Below are positions 27,841-38,045 of a stretch of 50,808 nucleotides of DNA, in pieces (position 1 is the stretch's first letter; every line of letters starts with the position of its first letter). The DNA lies in assembly GCF_000381745.1 (NCBI RefSeq), contig NZ_KB907003.1, positions 1-50,808 of the forward strand, written 5' to 3'. Made by a program: the position numbers and the translations under genes. This DNA is from Psychromonas ossibalaenae ATCC BAA-1528. Its GTDB lineage: Bacteria; Pseudomonadota; Gammaproteobacteria; Enterobacterales; Psychromonadaceae. The notes beneath the pieces were generated by a model. That model saw only the letters and a program-made list of their open reading frames with translations. It was not told where the DNA came from and did no database searches.

Positions 27841-28755
27841 TTACAGTTCAATCACAAGACACTTTAAGCCGTGATCCGGGTTTATATTCTTAAACTCATC
27901 TGGAGGTGTTATCTTTTTAATGATTTTTGCCTGCGGACATTCATGCTTAAGCGTTTCACTTAAAAACTGGAAATCCAGATCCGGTGAATTTAAACATAAT
28001 AAAGCCAATCCCCCCGGATTTAACAGCTCTGGTAGGCGGCGCATTATTTTTGGATAATCACGTTTGATATTAACACTGCCTTTCTGCAGTGAAGGCGGAT
28101 CCGCAATAATAATATCGTAGGGTCCAAGACGCTTGATCTTACCCCAGGACTTAAACAGATCATGTCCGAGATACTTTACTTTATCCAGCTCATGACCGTT
28201 TATTCTATGGTTGTCACGACCTACAGCCAGTGCAGATTTACTCATATCAAGATTGATAACCTGCTCTGCCCCTCCGGCGATCGCCGCATTGGAAAATGCA
28301 CAGGTATATGAAAACAGATTCAGTACACGTTTTCCACGGCTGTTTCCCTGCAGCCAGCTGCGGCCGTTTTTCATATCTAAGAAAATACCGTAGTTTTGGT
28401 TCTTACCTAAATTTATTTTGTACTTGAGCTCATTCTCAGTAGCAGTCAGATCCGTAATGCACTCACCAAACAGCACTTCTGTCGGCGCAAAATCACGACA
28501 GCGAAACTGAACTTGAATACTTTTAACGCAGAAACCATTACCAGTCATCTTTTTAAGCAGCGCTTCACTTAATTCCTGCAGCCAGTCGGATTCCACTTCT
28601 TTATATAAAATGATTAATACCACCGGTGATAACCAGTCAATATTAATAAAAGTGTATTCCGGAAAACAAAAACCACGCCCGTGAAATAACCGCTGCAGTT
28701 CATTTTCCTGTTGACTGCTTACCTGCTGCCAGTTGATATTTTCTAATATTTTCAT
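27841..28755 (-). CDS. Class I SAM-dependent methyltransferase (RlmK/RlmI-like)
   Basis: A protein of 304 residues with a C-terminal Rossmann methyltransferase domain. Motif I is RVLNLFSYTCAFSNAAIAGGA, and the catalytic-type motif IIADPPSLQKGS (DPPS) follows, as in 23S rRNA cytosine or guanine methyltransferases of the RlmI/RlmK group. The N-terminal 90 residues do not show the PUA domain of RlmI. The substrate is probably rRNA, but this is family-level inference. It begins 2 bp after the stop of the AI-2E-type permease gene, so the two genes form an operon. Confidence 0.75.
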   Translation of the reverse strand: MKILENINWQQVSSQQENELQRLFHGRGFCFPEYTFINIDWLSPVVLIILYKEVESDWLQELSEALLKKMTGNGFCVKSIQVQFRCRDFAPTEVLFGECITDLTATENELKYKINLGKNQNYGIFLDMKNGRSWLQGNSRGKRVLNLFSYTCAFSNAAIAGGAEQVINLDMSKSALAVGRDNHRINGHELDKVKYLGHDLFKSWGKIKRLGPYDIIIADPPSLQKGSVNIKRDYPKIMRRLPELLNPGGLALLCLNSPDLDFQFLSETLKHECPQAKIIKKITPPDEFKNINPDHGLKCLVIEL

Positions 28756-28757
28756 CT

Positions 28758-29816
28758 TTATTTATCTTGTTGAGTAATTGTCTGTAATTCATCTATCTCA
28801 TGATCCGAGCTCAATAAAACCGCAAACCAGCGCCCGTCATCGCTATTTTCCAAAGCTATTTTAAAAATCATAGTTAAGGGAACCGATAATAACATACCAA
28901 CCATACCTAATAACCAGCCCCAGAATATTAATGACAGAAACACCACTAACGTTGACAGACCGAGGCTGCGTCCCATGAATTTGGGCTCCACAATGCTGCC
29001 CATGACCATATTAACGCTGACAAACAGAGCTGTCACAACAGCAGCCGATCCCACCCCTAATTGTAAGAAGGTTAAAATAACCGCGGGAACAGCTGCAATA
29101 ATTGAACCGATATTAGGAATATAATTAAGTAAGAAAGCCAGGAGTGCCCACAATATATAGAAATCAACTCCCATCAGCCATAAAACAGAGCCGATGATTA
29201 AACCTGTCGCCAGACTAATAATCGTTTTTATCGCCATATACTGGTTAACTGATTTCAAAAAATGATCTAGACTTTTTTCTTTCCCTTCAGAATCATCAAA
29301 GGCAGCATGTAGTTTTTTAGCAAATCCCTGTCCTTCTGACAGCATAAATACCACAGTAAGTAACAATAGGAAGACATTACCTAAGACACTGCTGAAACCG
29401 CTTAATGTAGTGGTGACTAAGGTCATCACTTTAGCCGGATCAAAATACTCACGAATTTCCGTTAAAGAAAGAGAAATATTGTACTGGCTCATCCATACCA
29501 GAAGCCAGCTTATCTCGCTGGATAGTTTTTCTTCATAAACAGGTATTGCCTGTCTAAACTCATTCACCGAACTGCCGATAACCCCGCCTAAGACAATAAA
29601 CAGTGAAAAGATCAGCACAATTACTATGGTAATCGCAAGGCCGCGCGGCACCCGGCGTTCAGCTAAAAAATTAATCGCCGGATTACAGATAATGGCCACA
29701 AATAAAGACAGCAGAAACGGCACCACAATCGGAGCAGCAATTTTTATCCCGGCCAGGGAGATAACAACGGCGGCAAAAAATAACACAGAGCGGCCTGAAG
29801 CCGAAACATTGGACAT
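28758..29816 (-). CDS. AI-2E family permease
   Basis: Polytopic inner-membrane protein of 352 residues with about eight TM helices in the pattern of the family: pairs at the N-terminus, a large soluble-like section (about 85-200), and a C-terminal cluster with the conserved NYIPNIGSIIAAVPA and the GSIVEPKFMGRSLGLSTLVVFLSLIFWGWLLG block. Members include TqsA, PerM and sodium-proton antiporters, so no substrate is assigned. AAGGTGA precedes the ATG. It is divergent from adhE, and its gene overlaps none. Confidence 0.85.
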   Translation of the reverse strand: MSNVSASGRSVLFFAAVVISLAGIKIAAPIVVPFLLSLFVAIICNPAINFLAERRVPRGLAITIVIVLIFSLFIVLGGVIGSSVNEFRQAIPVYEEKLSSEISWLLVWMSQYNISLSLTEIREYFDPAKVMTLVTTTLSGFSSVLGNVFLLLLTVVFMLSEGQGFAKKLHAAFDDSEGKEKSLDHFLKSVNQYMAIKTIISLATGLIIGSVLWLMGVDFYILWALLAFLLNYIPNIGSIIAAVPAVILTFLQLGVGSAAVVTALFVSVNMVMGSIVEPKFMGRSLGLSTLVVFLSLIFWGWLLGMVGMLLSVPLTMIFKIALENSDDGRWFAVLLSSDHEIDELQTITQQDK

Positions 29817-30210
29817 AAAAATTTCACCTTATTGATTAAAATAAGCAGGGAGCTTATTACCGCTTACGCCTGCACGCAAAGACTTTTTCGTCAAACTACA
29901 CAACAACAAAGCAAATAGGTGTAATAAAATTACATTATTGCAACAATTCCTTAAGAACACTTGAAATACAGTGGCTTTCACGTTATAAAACACCCTGTGA
30001 AACCTAGCTGCCAGCGCGATATTTTGCGCCAGCTTTGACATTTGCAGTCTTTTTGTAATTTACTTACACATGATCTCGATCAATACGTCAAAAATGCAAA
30101 TTTCTATAATCAATGTGAAAGTTTTTTACTAAGATAAGTTTTCGATATAAGAACTCAGTTTTATTAAAACATTTTTAACTTTTTAATTTTATAAATCTTT
30201 GGAGAAATAT
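29817..30210. promoter_or_regulatory. Intergenic promoter region of adhE
   Basis: About 390 bp, no credible gene. It carries an FNR-like site (30070-30083), a perfect -10 TATAAT (30105-30110) and the adhE ribosome site GGAG (30201-30204). The untranslated leader expected from the -10 is about 90 bases and A+T-rich. Confidence 0.7.
30070..30083. promoter_or_regulatory. FNR-like site of adhE, class II position
   Basis: ATGAT-CTCG-ATCAA matches nine of ten bases of TTGAT-N4-ATCAA. Its centre (30076.5) is 41 bases from a start near 30117 set by the perfect TATAAT at 30105-30110. This is the geometry of class II FNR activation. Confidence 0.75.
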
Positions 30211-32850
30211 ATGACAGTAAGCACAGTTGCTGATTTAGAAGCACTGATTGCGCGAGTTAAACTCGCTCAAGCAGAGTACGCAACCTTTTCACAGGAAAAA
30301 GTTGACGAAATCTTCCGCGTAGCAGCACTTAAAGTGTCAACTCACCGTATCGAACTTGCTAAAATGGCTGTAAAAGAAACAGGCATGGGCATTATAGAAG
30401 ATAAAGTAATTAAAAATCACTTTGCTTCTGAGTTCATTTACAACAGTTTTGCAGATACAAAAACAGTTGGTGAATTATCACGTAATGAATCGTTAAACAC
30501 GGTTACACTTGCTGAGCCTATGGGCATCATCTGTGCAATCGTGCCTACAACTAACCCGACATCAACTGCGATTTTCAAAACGTTAATGGCACTTAAAACG
30601 GGTAACGGTTGTATTGTTGCACCACATCCACGTGCTAAAGAATGTACAAACTACGCAGCTAAAATCGTTTTAGACGCGGCAATTGAAGCAGGCGCACCAA
30701 AAGATATTATCGGCTGGATCGACATTCCTTCACTTGAACTTACTAATACAATCATGAAGCATGACGACACTGCAATCATCCTTGCAACTGGTGGTCCAGG
30801 CATGGTTAAAGCAGCATACTCTTCAGGTAACCCTGCAATCGGTGTAGGCGCGGGTAACACACCTGTTGTTATCGATGAAAGTGCAGATATCAAACGTGCT
30901 GTATCTTCAATCCTAATGTCAAAAACATTCGATAACGGTATGATCTGTGCTTCTGAGCAGGCTGCAATTGTTGTTGAATCTAAATACGATGAATTTAAAG
31001 CACGTCTTGAAGAGTACGGCGGCTTCATGTTAAACGAAGCTGATACTAAAAAAGTTGCTGATACTATGTTTATCGACGGCGCGCTTAACGCTAAAATCGT
31101 AGGTCAGTCTGCTTTTACAATTGCAGAACTTGCAGGCGTTAAAGTACCAACTTCAACTAAAGTACTAGTTGGTGAAGGTCTTGAAGTAAAAGAAGAAAAC
31201 ATGTTCGCACATGAAAAACTATCTCCTACTTTAGGTCTGTTTAAAGCTAAAAATTACGAAGATGCTGTTCGCCAGGCGCAAATTGTTCTAGATATCGGTG
31301 GTGTTGGTCACACAGCTGCACTATACACAGACCAGGATGCAAACTCTGAGCGTGTTGATGCGTTCGGTCTTGCAATGAAAGCATGTCGTATCGTAATTAA
31401 CTCACCAACATCTCACGGTGGTATTGGTGATATCTATAACTTTGGTTTCGCACCATCGCTAACGTTAGGCTGTGGTACACACAGTGGTAACGCTGTTTCA
31501 GAAAACGTTGGTCCACAACACCTAATCAACACTAAAACAATTGCGAAGCGAGCTGAAAATATGTTATGGCATAAACTACCAAAATCAATCTACTTCCGTC
31601 GTGGTTCATTACCAATCGCAATGACTGATTTAGAAGGCAAACAGCGTGCAATGATCGTAACAGACGGCTTCCTGTTCGCTAACGGTTACATTGACGAGTT
31701 ACGTTCAATCCTTGAAAGCAAAGGAATGATGGTTGAAGTATTCCATGAAGTTGAAGCGGATCCGACGCTTTCAATTATCCAAAAAGGCGCTGCAGCTTGT
31801 AACGCATTCAATCCTGACGTAATTCTTGCTGTTGGTGGTGGTTCTCCAATGGACGCAGCGAAAATCATGTGGGTTCTATACGAGCACCCTGCAACTGATT
31901 TCGAAGACTTAGCAATGCGCTTTATGGATATCCGTAAACGTATCTACAAGTTCCCTAAAATGGGCGTTAAAGCTGAATTAGTATGTATCACTACTACTTC
32001 TGGTACGGGTTCTGAAGTAACACCATTTGCCGTTGTTACTGACGACAAGACTGGTAAAAAATATCCACTAGCAGATTACGAACTAACACCAAACATGGCT
32101 GTTGTTGATGCTAACCTGGTAATGGATATGCCGAAATCACTTTGTGCATTCGGTGGTTACGATGCAGTTACTCACGCTGTTGAAGCTTACGTTTCAATGC
32201 TTGCTAACGAATACTCTGACGGTCAGGCTCTGCAGTCTCTTAAACTATTAAAAGAGTACCTGCCAAGCTCTTACCATAACGGTAAAAACGATGCAGTTGC
32301 GCGTGAGAAAGTTCACAATGCGGCAACTATCGCTGGTATCGCGTTTGCGAACTCATTCCTAGGTGTGTGTCACTCAATGGCGCACAAAATCGGTAATGAA
32401 TTCCACATTCCACACGGTTTAGCAAATGCATTGCTGCTAACGAATACAATTCGTTTCAATGCAACTAATAAACCAACTAAACAGGGTACTTTCTCTCAGT
32501 ACGACCGTCCTAAAGCACGTGCTCGTTATGCAGAAATTGCCGTTCACCTTGGTTTCTACGAAGGTAACACTGAAGATAAAATTAACGCACTGCTAACTTG
32601 GTTAGATGAACTTAAAGTTGAATTAAACATTCCTCTTTCAATTCAGGCTGCCGGCGTTAATGAAGCTGACTTCCTAGCTGCTCTTGATGATCTAGCAGAA
32701 CAGGCGTTTGATGACCAGTGTACTGGTGCAAACCCTCGTTACCCGCTTATCTCTGAGCTGAAAGAAGTACTTCTTGCTTCTTACTACGGTAAAGACTACG
32801 TTGACGTAGTTGATGCACCCGCTGTAGAAGAAACTGAAGAAGAAGCTTAA
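30211..32850 (+). CDS. adhE: Bifunctional acetaldehyde-CoA/alcohol dehydrogenase
   Basis: Reduces acetyl-CoA to acetaldehyde and then to ethanol with two NADH, forming spirosomes in relatives. The 879 residues have an N-terminal aldehyde dehydrogenase (about 1-440; catalytic Cys246 in DNGMICASEQ) and a C-terminal iron-dependent alcohol dehydrogenase (about 450-865; GGGSPMDAAK, HSMAHKIGNEFHIPHG with iron ligands). The ATG at 30211 follows GGAG by six bases; an in-frame TTG four codons upstream lies in the ribosome site and is not the start. An acidic C-terminal tail ends the protein. An FNR-type promoter and a terminator bracket it. Confidence 0.98.
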   Translation: MTVSTVADLEALIARVKLAQAEYATFSQEKVDEIFRVAALKVSTHRIELAKMAVKETGMGIIEDKVIKNHFASEFIYNSFADTKTVGELSRNESLNTVTLAEPMGIICAIVPTTNPTSTAIFKTLMALKTGNGCIVAPHPRAKECTNYAAKIVLDAAIEAGAPKDIIGWIDIPSLELTNTIMKHDDTAIILATGGPGMVKAAYSSGNPAIGVGAGNTPVVIDESADIKRAVSSILMSKTFDNGMICASEQAAIVVESKYDEFKARLEEYGGFMLNEADTKKVADTMFIDGALNAKIVGQSAFTIAELAGVKVPTSTKVLVGEGLEVKEENMFAHEKLSPTLGLFKAKNYEDAVRQAQIVLDIGGVGHTAALYTDQDANSERVDAFGLAMKACRIVINSPTSHGGIGDIYNFGFAPSLTLGCGTHSGNAVSENVGPQHLINTKTIAKRAENMLWHKLPKSIYFRRGSLPIAMTDLEGKQRAMIVTDGFLFANGYIDELRSILESKGMMVEVFHEVEADPTLSIIQKGAAACNAFNPDVILAVGGGSPMDAAKIMWVLYEHPATDFEDLAMRFMDIRKRIYKFPKMGVKAELVCITTTSGTGSEVTPFAVVTDDKTGKKYPLADYELTPNMAVVDANLVMDMPKSLCAFGGYDAVTHAVEAYVSMLANEYSDGQALQSLKLLKEYLPSSYHNGKNDAVAREKVHNAATIAGIAFANSFLGVCHSMAHKIGNEFHIPHGLANALLLTNTIRFNATNKPTKQGTFSQYDRPKARARYAEIAVHLGFYEGNTEDKINALLTWLDELKVELNIPLSIQAAGVNEADFLAALDDLAEQAFDDQCTGANPRYPLISELKEVLLASYYGKDYVDVVDAPAVEETEEEA

Positions 32851-33176
32851 TCTTCTTAAGTACTAAATAAAAAAGCCTGCTTAACCGCAGGCTTTTTTTT
32901 GTCTTAAATTCCTCACTAAGTCATTCCTGTTTATACATTTACAAACCTTTTATGCAGCCTACCACCATTAAAGCGGCCTCAGCTTGCCATTAAGCGTTTT
33001 TTGACGGCTTTTGACACCCTAGCATCTTCTATAACAAACACCTGTTAAAACATAATTAAAGGCGTTTACAGAAACGATGCTCAAAGAGTACTTTGGTGCG
33101 GATGATTTATAGAAGAGGGACACTGCAAGTTTAGCCGCAGGCAGGGTGAATTCGGCTTCAAGGTTTCAATAGATTA
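32851..33176. other. Intergenic region between adhE and cls
   Basis: Convergent junction. The adhE terminator takes up the left side (32868-32900). The remaining 275 bp contain no credible gene, promoter or repeat that I can support. Confidence 0.6.
32868..32900 (+). terminator. Intrinsic terminator of adhE
   Basis: AGCCTGC (32874-32880), loop TTAACC, GCAGGCT (32887-32893), then a long T-run. An A-run flanks the left arm, so it may also work on the minus strand. Confidence 0.93.
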
Positions 33177-34655
33177 TTACAACAGAGGGCTGAACAGATA
33201 CACGCAGCTCTCCAGCAGCTTCTTGCCGTAACTTCTCGACTGCCACTCTTCTAATTGTAAGCGCTGAGAGTCTGCTAAATAATTCATCTGCAGGTTAAGC
33301 AGTTCACTGGTGAAATAGCGGTTATCAACTAACATAGTCATTTCGAAATTAAGCCAGAAACTGCGCCGGTCAAGATTAACCGTGCCCAGCAGCGCTATTT
33401 TCTCATCCACCACTATGCTTTTACTGTGTAGTAAGCCGCCGTGAAACTTATAGATTTTAACCCCGGCGCAAAGCAGCTCATCAAAAAAGGCACGTGAAGC
33501 ATATTTGACCATAAAAGAGTTATTCTTAGCGGGCAAAATAATCTTTACATCAACACCGCGTAAAGCGGCAACCGTTAATGCTTCCTGCAGACTGTCATCG
33601 GGTACAAAATAGGGGGTAGTTAATACCAGGCTGTCCTTAGCCTCATAAATAGCCGTTAATAACACCTGATGAATACTGGCTTTACCAAATTCCGGACCGG
33701 ACGGGATGAGCTGTACATTCTGCTCCCCTTTAACGGCAAAACTTTTCTCAGATAACTTATCAAAAGACAGTTTAACATTGGTTTCTAAGTACCAGTCCCA
33801 GATAAACAGGCCCTGCATAAGCTGTACAATAGGGCCTTCACAGCGCACCATCATATCAACCCACTGTCCAAACCCCTGCCCTTTCTTAAAATAAGCAGGA
33901 TCAACCAAGTTCATGCTGCCCGTGTAGGCAACCTTCTCATCAATACATATCAGCTTACGATGCAGGCGCAAATCCTGACGTTGAAAAAGCAGACGCAGCG
34001 CACCAACGGGCAGCGCTTCAACAACTTCAACACCGGAGTCACGCATTCTCTGTGGTTGAACGGATTTAAAAAAATCATGACTACCCACGGAATCCAGCAG
34101 CACTTTACAGCTGACACCACGCTGTGAAGCGCGTATTAACGCCTCTATAACGTTATCTGCCAGACCGCCTTCATAACAGATATAGAACATCAGATAACAG
34201 CTGTGCTGCGCCTGATCGATACATTCCTGAAGTTCAGTTAAAATAGCTTCCGTCGAAGATAATAGAGTCAGTTTATTACCCTGCATCATCGGCATGCTGG
34301 TATAGGATTCAACAAAACGGCGCATTGACATAACCGAAGGTGAGGTCAGCTGTTCACCGATGCGGTTTTCTGTTACCTCGTTATGCAGCCAGGACTGAAA
34401 TAAACCGCTCATTTCTTCGCGGCGTCTCTGACGTTTTCTACCTAAGTGCAGCTCACCAAAAATGAAATAGCTGATCATGCCGAATAGGGGCAGTGCATAA
34501 ATCAAAAACAACCATGCAAGAGAAATACCTATCGGTTTACGTTTAATAACCACACGCAGTGATGTAAGGAGCAGCAAAGAAAAATATAACAATGCAGACA
34601 GCGCTACATACAGGGTGCTGTCCTGCCAGGGCATCTCAAGAGAAAAAAAATCCAT
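33177..34655 (-). CDS. cls: Cardiolipin synthase (ClsA type)
   Basis: Membrane enzyme joining two phosphatidylglycerol molecules into cardiolipin and glycerol. The 492 residues start with two TM helices (about 15-35 and 45-65), then two phospholipase D domains with both HKD motifs: HRKLICIDEKVAYTGSMN and HSKSIVVDEKIALLGTVN. The following NLDRRSFWLNFE block is typical of ClsA. E. coli ClsA has 486 residues. It is the last gene before the tandem GGDEF-EAL pair, 245 bp from it, and is probably transcribed alone. Confidence 0.93.
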   Translation of the reverse strand: MDFFSLEMPWQDSTLYVALSALLYFSLLLLTSLRVVIKRKPIGISLAWLFLIYALPLFGMISYFIFGELHLGRKRQRRREEMSGLFQSWLHNEVTENRIGEQLTSPSVMSMRRFVESYTSMPMMQGNKLTLLSSTEAILTELQECIDQAQHSCYLMFYICYEGGLADNVIEALIRASQRGVSCKVLLDSVGSHDFFKSVQPQRMRDSGVEVVEALPVGALRLLFQRQDLRLHRKLICIDEKVAYTGSMNLVDPAYFKKGQGFGQWVDMMVRCEGPIVQLMQGLFIWDWYLETNVKLSFDKLSEKSFAVKGEQNVQLIPSGPEFGKASIHQVLLTAIYEAKDSLVLTTPYFVPDDSLQEALTVAALRGVDVKIILPAKNNSFMVKYASRAFFDELLCAGVKIYKFHGGLLHSKSIVVDEKIALLGTVNLDRRSFWLNFEMTMLVDNRYFTSELLNLQMNYLADSQRLQLEEWQSRSYGKKLLESCVYLFSPLL

Positions 34656-34900
34656 AAGCTAATTCTTATAGTAAAAACATCAGGTTAGATTATCTTATAC
34701 GCAAAACTGAAGAAGATACAGATTATGCGCCGGTTATCATTTAAGGTGCACAAGTCATCAGGTAGTAAGCGCAGCAGCTTTTAAACATGAAGCTCAAGTC
34801 AGGCGGTATAGAATAAAAAATAGCGGAAGGGATCGCGGCGGACCGCTTCTTAATACTGCAGCGGCGGCAGAAGCCACTGAAGCCTCTGCCATGTGTAAGG

Positions 34901-37606
34901 TTATTTGCGTTTGTTACAGCGTAGATAGAAAGTCATTTCAGTGCTTTTCATGGCTTTAACCTGAGCATTTACTTGCGCTGACGCACTATGCTGAGAAGCT
35001 GAAAAAACTTCCTGCGGCGCATTTTCAACGGTATCTCCAACGACGCTGATACCTAAAGTACGGGCAAAAACATTAACCGAGTTTGATAGTGCCTCATTCA
35101 CTAAGGCCCCTGAACTATTACTGACATAGTGCTTTGATACCTTCAGTTTTTCAACACCCAGCAGGTTAATTAAATCGAGAACAGTACTCGCAATGCCAAA
35201 ATTCGTTATCGTTAATGCAATGCCCATCTTGCCAAGATTCAGAAGATTTGACTGAATTTCTACTGAAGAATGGCGAAGAATAGATTTATCGACTTCAAAT
35301 TCAAGCCATCGGCCGGAGCAGTTAGTTTCTTTCAAAATGGAGTGCAGATCAGCAATAAAACAGTTTTGTGATAATTGAGCTTTGGATATATTAACGGCAA
35401 TACGCCCAAAATTAACAGCCGACTTTTGCCAGACTACCGCCTGCTCTGCTGCTTTCCTGAGCATTTTCAAATCCAGAGGAATAAGCAAACCACTCTCCTG
35501 TGCCAAAATCAAAAACTGCTCGGGAAACAGAAGCCCCTGCTGCGGATGATTCCAGCGAAGCTGTGCCCCTACAGCTGAAATCTGGCGTTTATTAAGATCA
35601 TATTGAGGCTGGTAATACAGCTCAAACTGGTCCACCTCTAATGCATTTTTTAACTCTAATTCTAACTGCAGCTGCTGGCTGGAGTAGCGAGTCAGTTCAG
35701 GTGTATAAAAGTGATACTGGGCACTTTTATCTTTTTTACCACGCAGCATAGCTTGTTCTGCATTTTTAAGAAGTGTATCAACATCAATACCGTCATCGGG
35801 AGAAAGGCTAATACCAATGGTTACTGAAAGTTGTGCTTCAATATTGTCGATAATCATTTTTTCATTGAACTGCAGCGCAATTTTCTGCGCCACCAGAGCG
35901 GCAACCTGTTCATTGGCTAGTTCATCAATAATGATGACAAACTCATTATCACCAAAGCGCGCCACCGTCTCTTTTGCAAATACACACTGCTTAAGGCGTC
36001 TGGCAGCTTCTTTTAGTGCCTTGTCACCAGCGTGATGCCCGTATTGATCATTGATTTTTTTAAAGCCGCTAACATCAACCAGAAGCACCGCCATTGCGGC
36101 CTCTTTATGATGTGCACGCGCAATTGCATCTTCCAGGCGGGTAAATAATGCGATACGGTTAAACAGCCCGGTTAGCGGATCATGTTTAGATAAAAACTGT
36201 ATTTTTTCTTCGGCACTTCTGCTTTGACTTAAGTCCGTAAAGGAATAAATATTGTTAGTTATACCTTCTCCAGCATGTTCGACAGTATGAATTTCCAGCC
36301 AGCAAAAATGGATCTCGCCATTCTTATCGCTATAAGTAATTTCGCCCTGCCAGCATTTATTCTTTTTTAATAACGATTCAATATTTTTATAAAAAGACTC
36401 ATCATAATGCTGCAGTAAAAAAGTTCGGATATTTAACTGCAGCAGTTCTGCTTCTGAAAAACCAGAGATATGACGACAAGCTATATTGGCAGAAATAATT
36501 TTATCCCGGCCGTCAGTAACAAGGACGCCCTCTTTGCTGTTCTCAAATACCGTATCGGCAATTTTCAAACGTTTCTGCATTAGATGATCAGCAGTAATAT
36601 TACGCCCTATACCCACCAGCCCCTGCACTTTGCCGCCTTTGTCCAGCAGCGGTACTTTTTTCATCTCAATAAAATGACGCACACCATCTTTATAGGTCAG
36701 ATATTCTTTACCACTGTAAATCTGCTTTGTAGTCATTACATCCTGATCTTGTGCCTGGCACATTAATGCCTGATCCAGTTCAAAAAGCTGATCATCTTTT
36801 TTCCCTAAAATATCACCTTCAGAGCAGCCTACAAATTTTTCAAACTCTTTGTTACAACCTAGAAAGCGGCTTTGCAGATCCTTAAAAAAGATCAGATCTG
36901 GAGACAGATCCGCCGTCGTACGGAGCATAATTCGCTCTTTTTCCAACAAGCGTTTAGTCTGATTGATCTCAGACATATCCAGCATAGTACCCATTTGAAT
37001 TTCACCGCAACCCATCGCCTCCTTGCGAAAAACCACTTCACGATGTATGCCGGCGGCATCTGTATACTCACACTCATAAAGGTGAACCTGATTATCTGCA
37101 AACACTTTCTGGTCTACCTGCTCTAAACCGGGTAATAGATGCGCAGGTAATATCTCTGCAGCTGTTTTGCCTATAATCAGTGCAGTGGTCATGCCTAATG
37201 CTTGGGCAAAATAGGTATTACAGGCTAAAAATTCTCCCTGTCTGTTTTTATAATAAACAGGAATACTGATGCACTCTAAAGCAGCTTTCACTTCATCAGT
37301 AAGTAGCTCACTCTCGGTGGCAGAAGATGCAGGCGTTTCGTTGACATCATTGTCAGCCAGGTAAATGCAGTTTAGATAAGGAAAATCTTCTTGGATTTTA
37401 TCTGACAGGATTTTATTAACCGGCACCTCACAAATAAGATGGCTATACTGTTTTTCAGCTAAAGCAGCTTGTAGTTCATTACAGTGATTTAAACGGCGGG
37501 TATTGTAACAACAGTGATTCGCGGCTGTATTAAATGAGTTGAGCATAGCTTCAACCAGTTTAATATTATGCCCGATATATAAAACATTCTCGGCAGATAT
37601 AGACAA
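34901..37606 (-). CDS. PAS-GGDEF-EAL protein, catalytically degenerate (paralogue 1)
   Basis: A cytoplasmic protein of 901 residues: receiver-like N-terminal domain (about 1-95), three PAS domains (about 105-215, 225-345, 350-465), GGDEF (about 470-635) and EAL (about 645-895). The GGDEF signature reads GDNEF. In EAL, the EAL triad reads GAQ, the double Asp of DDFG is TN, and the AEGVE-type Glu is Asp, so phosphodiesterase activity is very unlikely. It resembles the upstream neighbour closely, with runs of identical residues. The start is taken as TTG at 37606, by analogy with the paralogue; an earlier in-frame TTG (37618) is less likely. Probable c-di-GMP receptor or protein partner. Confidence 0.85.
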   Translation of the reverse strand: MSISAENVLYIGHNIKLVEAMLNSFNTAANHCCYNTRRLNHCNELQAALAEKQYSHLICEVPVNKILSDKIQEDFPYLNCIYLADNDVNETPASSATESELLTDEVKAALECISIPVYYKNRQGEFLACNTYFAQALGMTTALIIGKTAAEILPAHLLPGLEQVDQKVFADNQVHLYECEYTDAAGIHREVVFRKEAMGCGEIQMGTMLDMSEINQTKRLLEKERIMLRTTADLSPDLIFFKDLQSRFLGCNKEFEKFVGCSEGDILGKKDDQLFELDQALMCQAQDQDVMTTKQIYSGKEYLTYKDGVRHFIEMKKVPLLDKGGKVQGLVGIGRNITADHLMQKRLKIADTVFENSKEGVLVTDGRDKIISANIACRHISGFSEAELLQLNIRTFLLQHYDESFYKNIESLLKKNKCWQGEITYSDKNGEIHFCWLEIHTVEHAGEGITNNIYSFTDLSQSRSAEEKIQFLSKHDPLTGLFNRIALFTRLEDAIARAHHKEAAMAVLLVDVSGFKKINDQYGHHAGDKALKEAARRLKQCVFAKETVARFGDNEFVIIIDELANEQVAALVAQKIALQFNEKMIIDNIEAQLSVTIGISLSPDDGIDVDTLLKNAEQAMLRGKKDKSAQYHFYTPELTRYSSQQLQLELELKNALEVDQFELYYQPQYDLNKRQISAVGAQLRWNHPQQGLLFPEQFLILAQESGLLIPLDLKMLRKAAEQAVVWQKSAVNFGRIAVNISKAQLSQNCFIADLHSILKETNCSGRWLEFEVDKSILRHSSVEIQSNLLNLGKMGIALTITNFGIASTVLDLINLLGVEKLKVSKHYVSNSSGALVNEALSNSVNVFARTLGISVVGDTVENAPQEVFSASQHSASAQVNAQVKAMKSTEMTFYLRCNKRK

Positions 37607-38045
37607 ACTTAATTCCAATTATTCGTAAGACTTACGATTGCATCATAACAACTAGCCAGAATTTGTAAAATACAAAAAATAGACTTAACTTACTCTTCAC
37701 TCAGTTAAAAAACACTACAGGGTGATGATAAAAAACAGAATACATCTCTAGTCATTTACGCCGGTCAAAACTTCATTATTAATTTCACAATGAGAATAAC
37801 AAGTTACATCAATTAGTACCTTTCCCTTCGTCTAAGCCTAAGCACTTACTTAAACAGTTTGGAGTTAACCGGCAATGAATAAGGCTTTATTAAAATTTAT
37901 CTGAAAAACTAACAATTTTGCATTACAACTGTTTTTAGGATGAACTTGAGGATTTAAAACGCCCGGCAGCACGGGTAAAATTCAGATAGGAAGCGCAGTA
38001 CAAGGATCGTTATCAGCCTCTCTTGTACCGCATTAGCAACGATCT
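37607..38045. other. Intergenic region between the tandem GGDEF-EAL genes
   Basis: About 440 bp without a credible gene. The right end has interleaved inverted repeats (37998-38044). The left part is the leader of paralogue 1 on the minus strand, A+T-rich, with no clear promoter hexamers that I can place confidently. Confidence 0.55.
37998..38044. repeat. Interleaved inverted repeats after paralogue 2
   Basis: GTACAAG (37998-38004) pairs with CTTGTAC (38022-38028); adjacent GATCGTT (38005-38011) pairs with AACGATC (38038-38044). The order of arms is that of an H-type pseudoknot or two mutually exclusive hairpins. It starts 1-2 bases beyond the stop of the upstream GGDEF-EAL gene on the minus strand. 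Confidence 0.7.

Noticed and set aside
29829-30041. Minus-strand open frame upstream of the AI-2E gene
   Set aside because: It covers the divergent promoter region, has no ribosome site and no recognisable domain.
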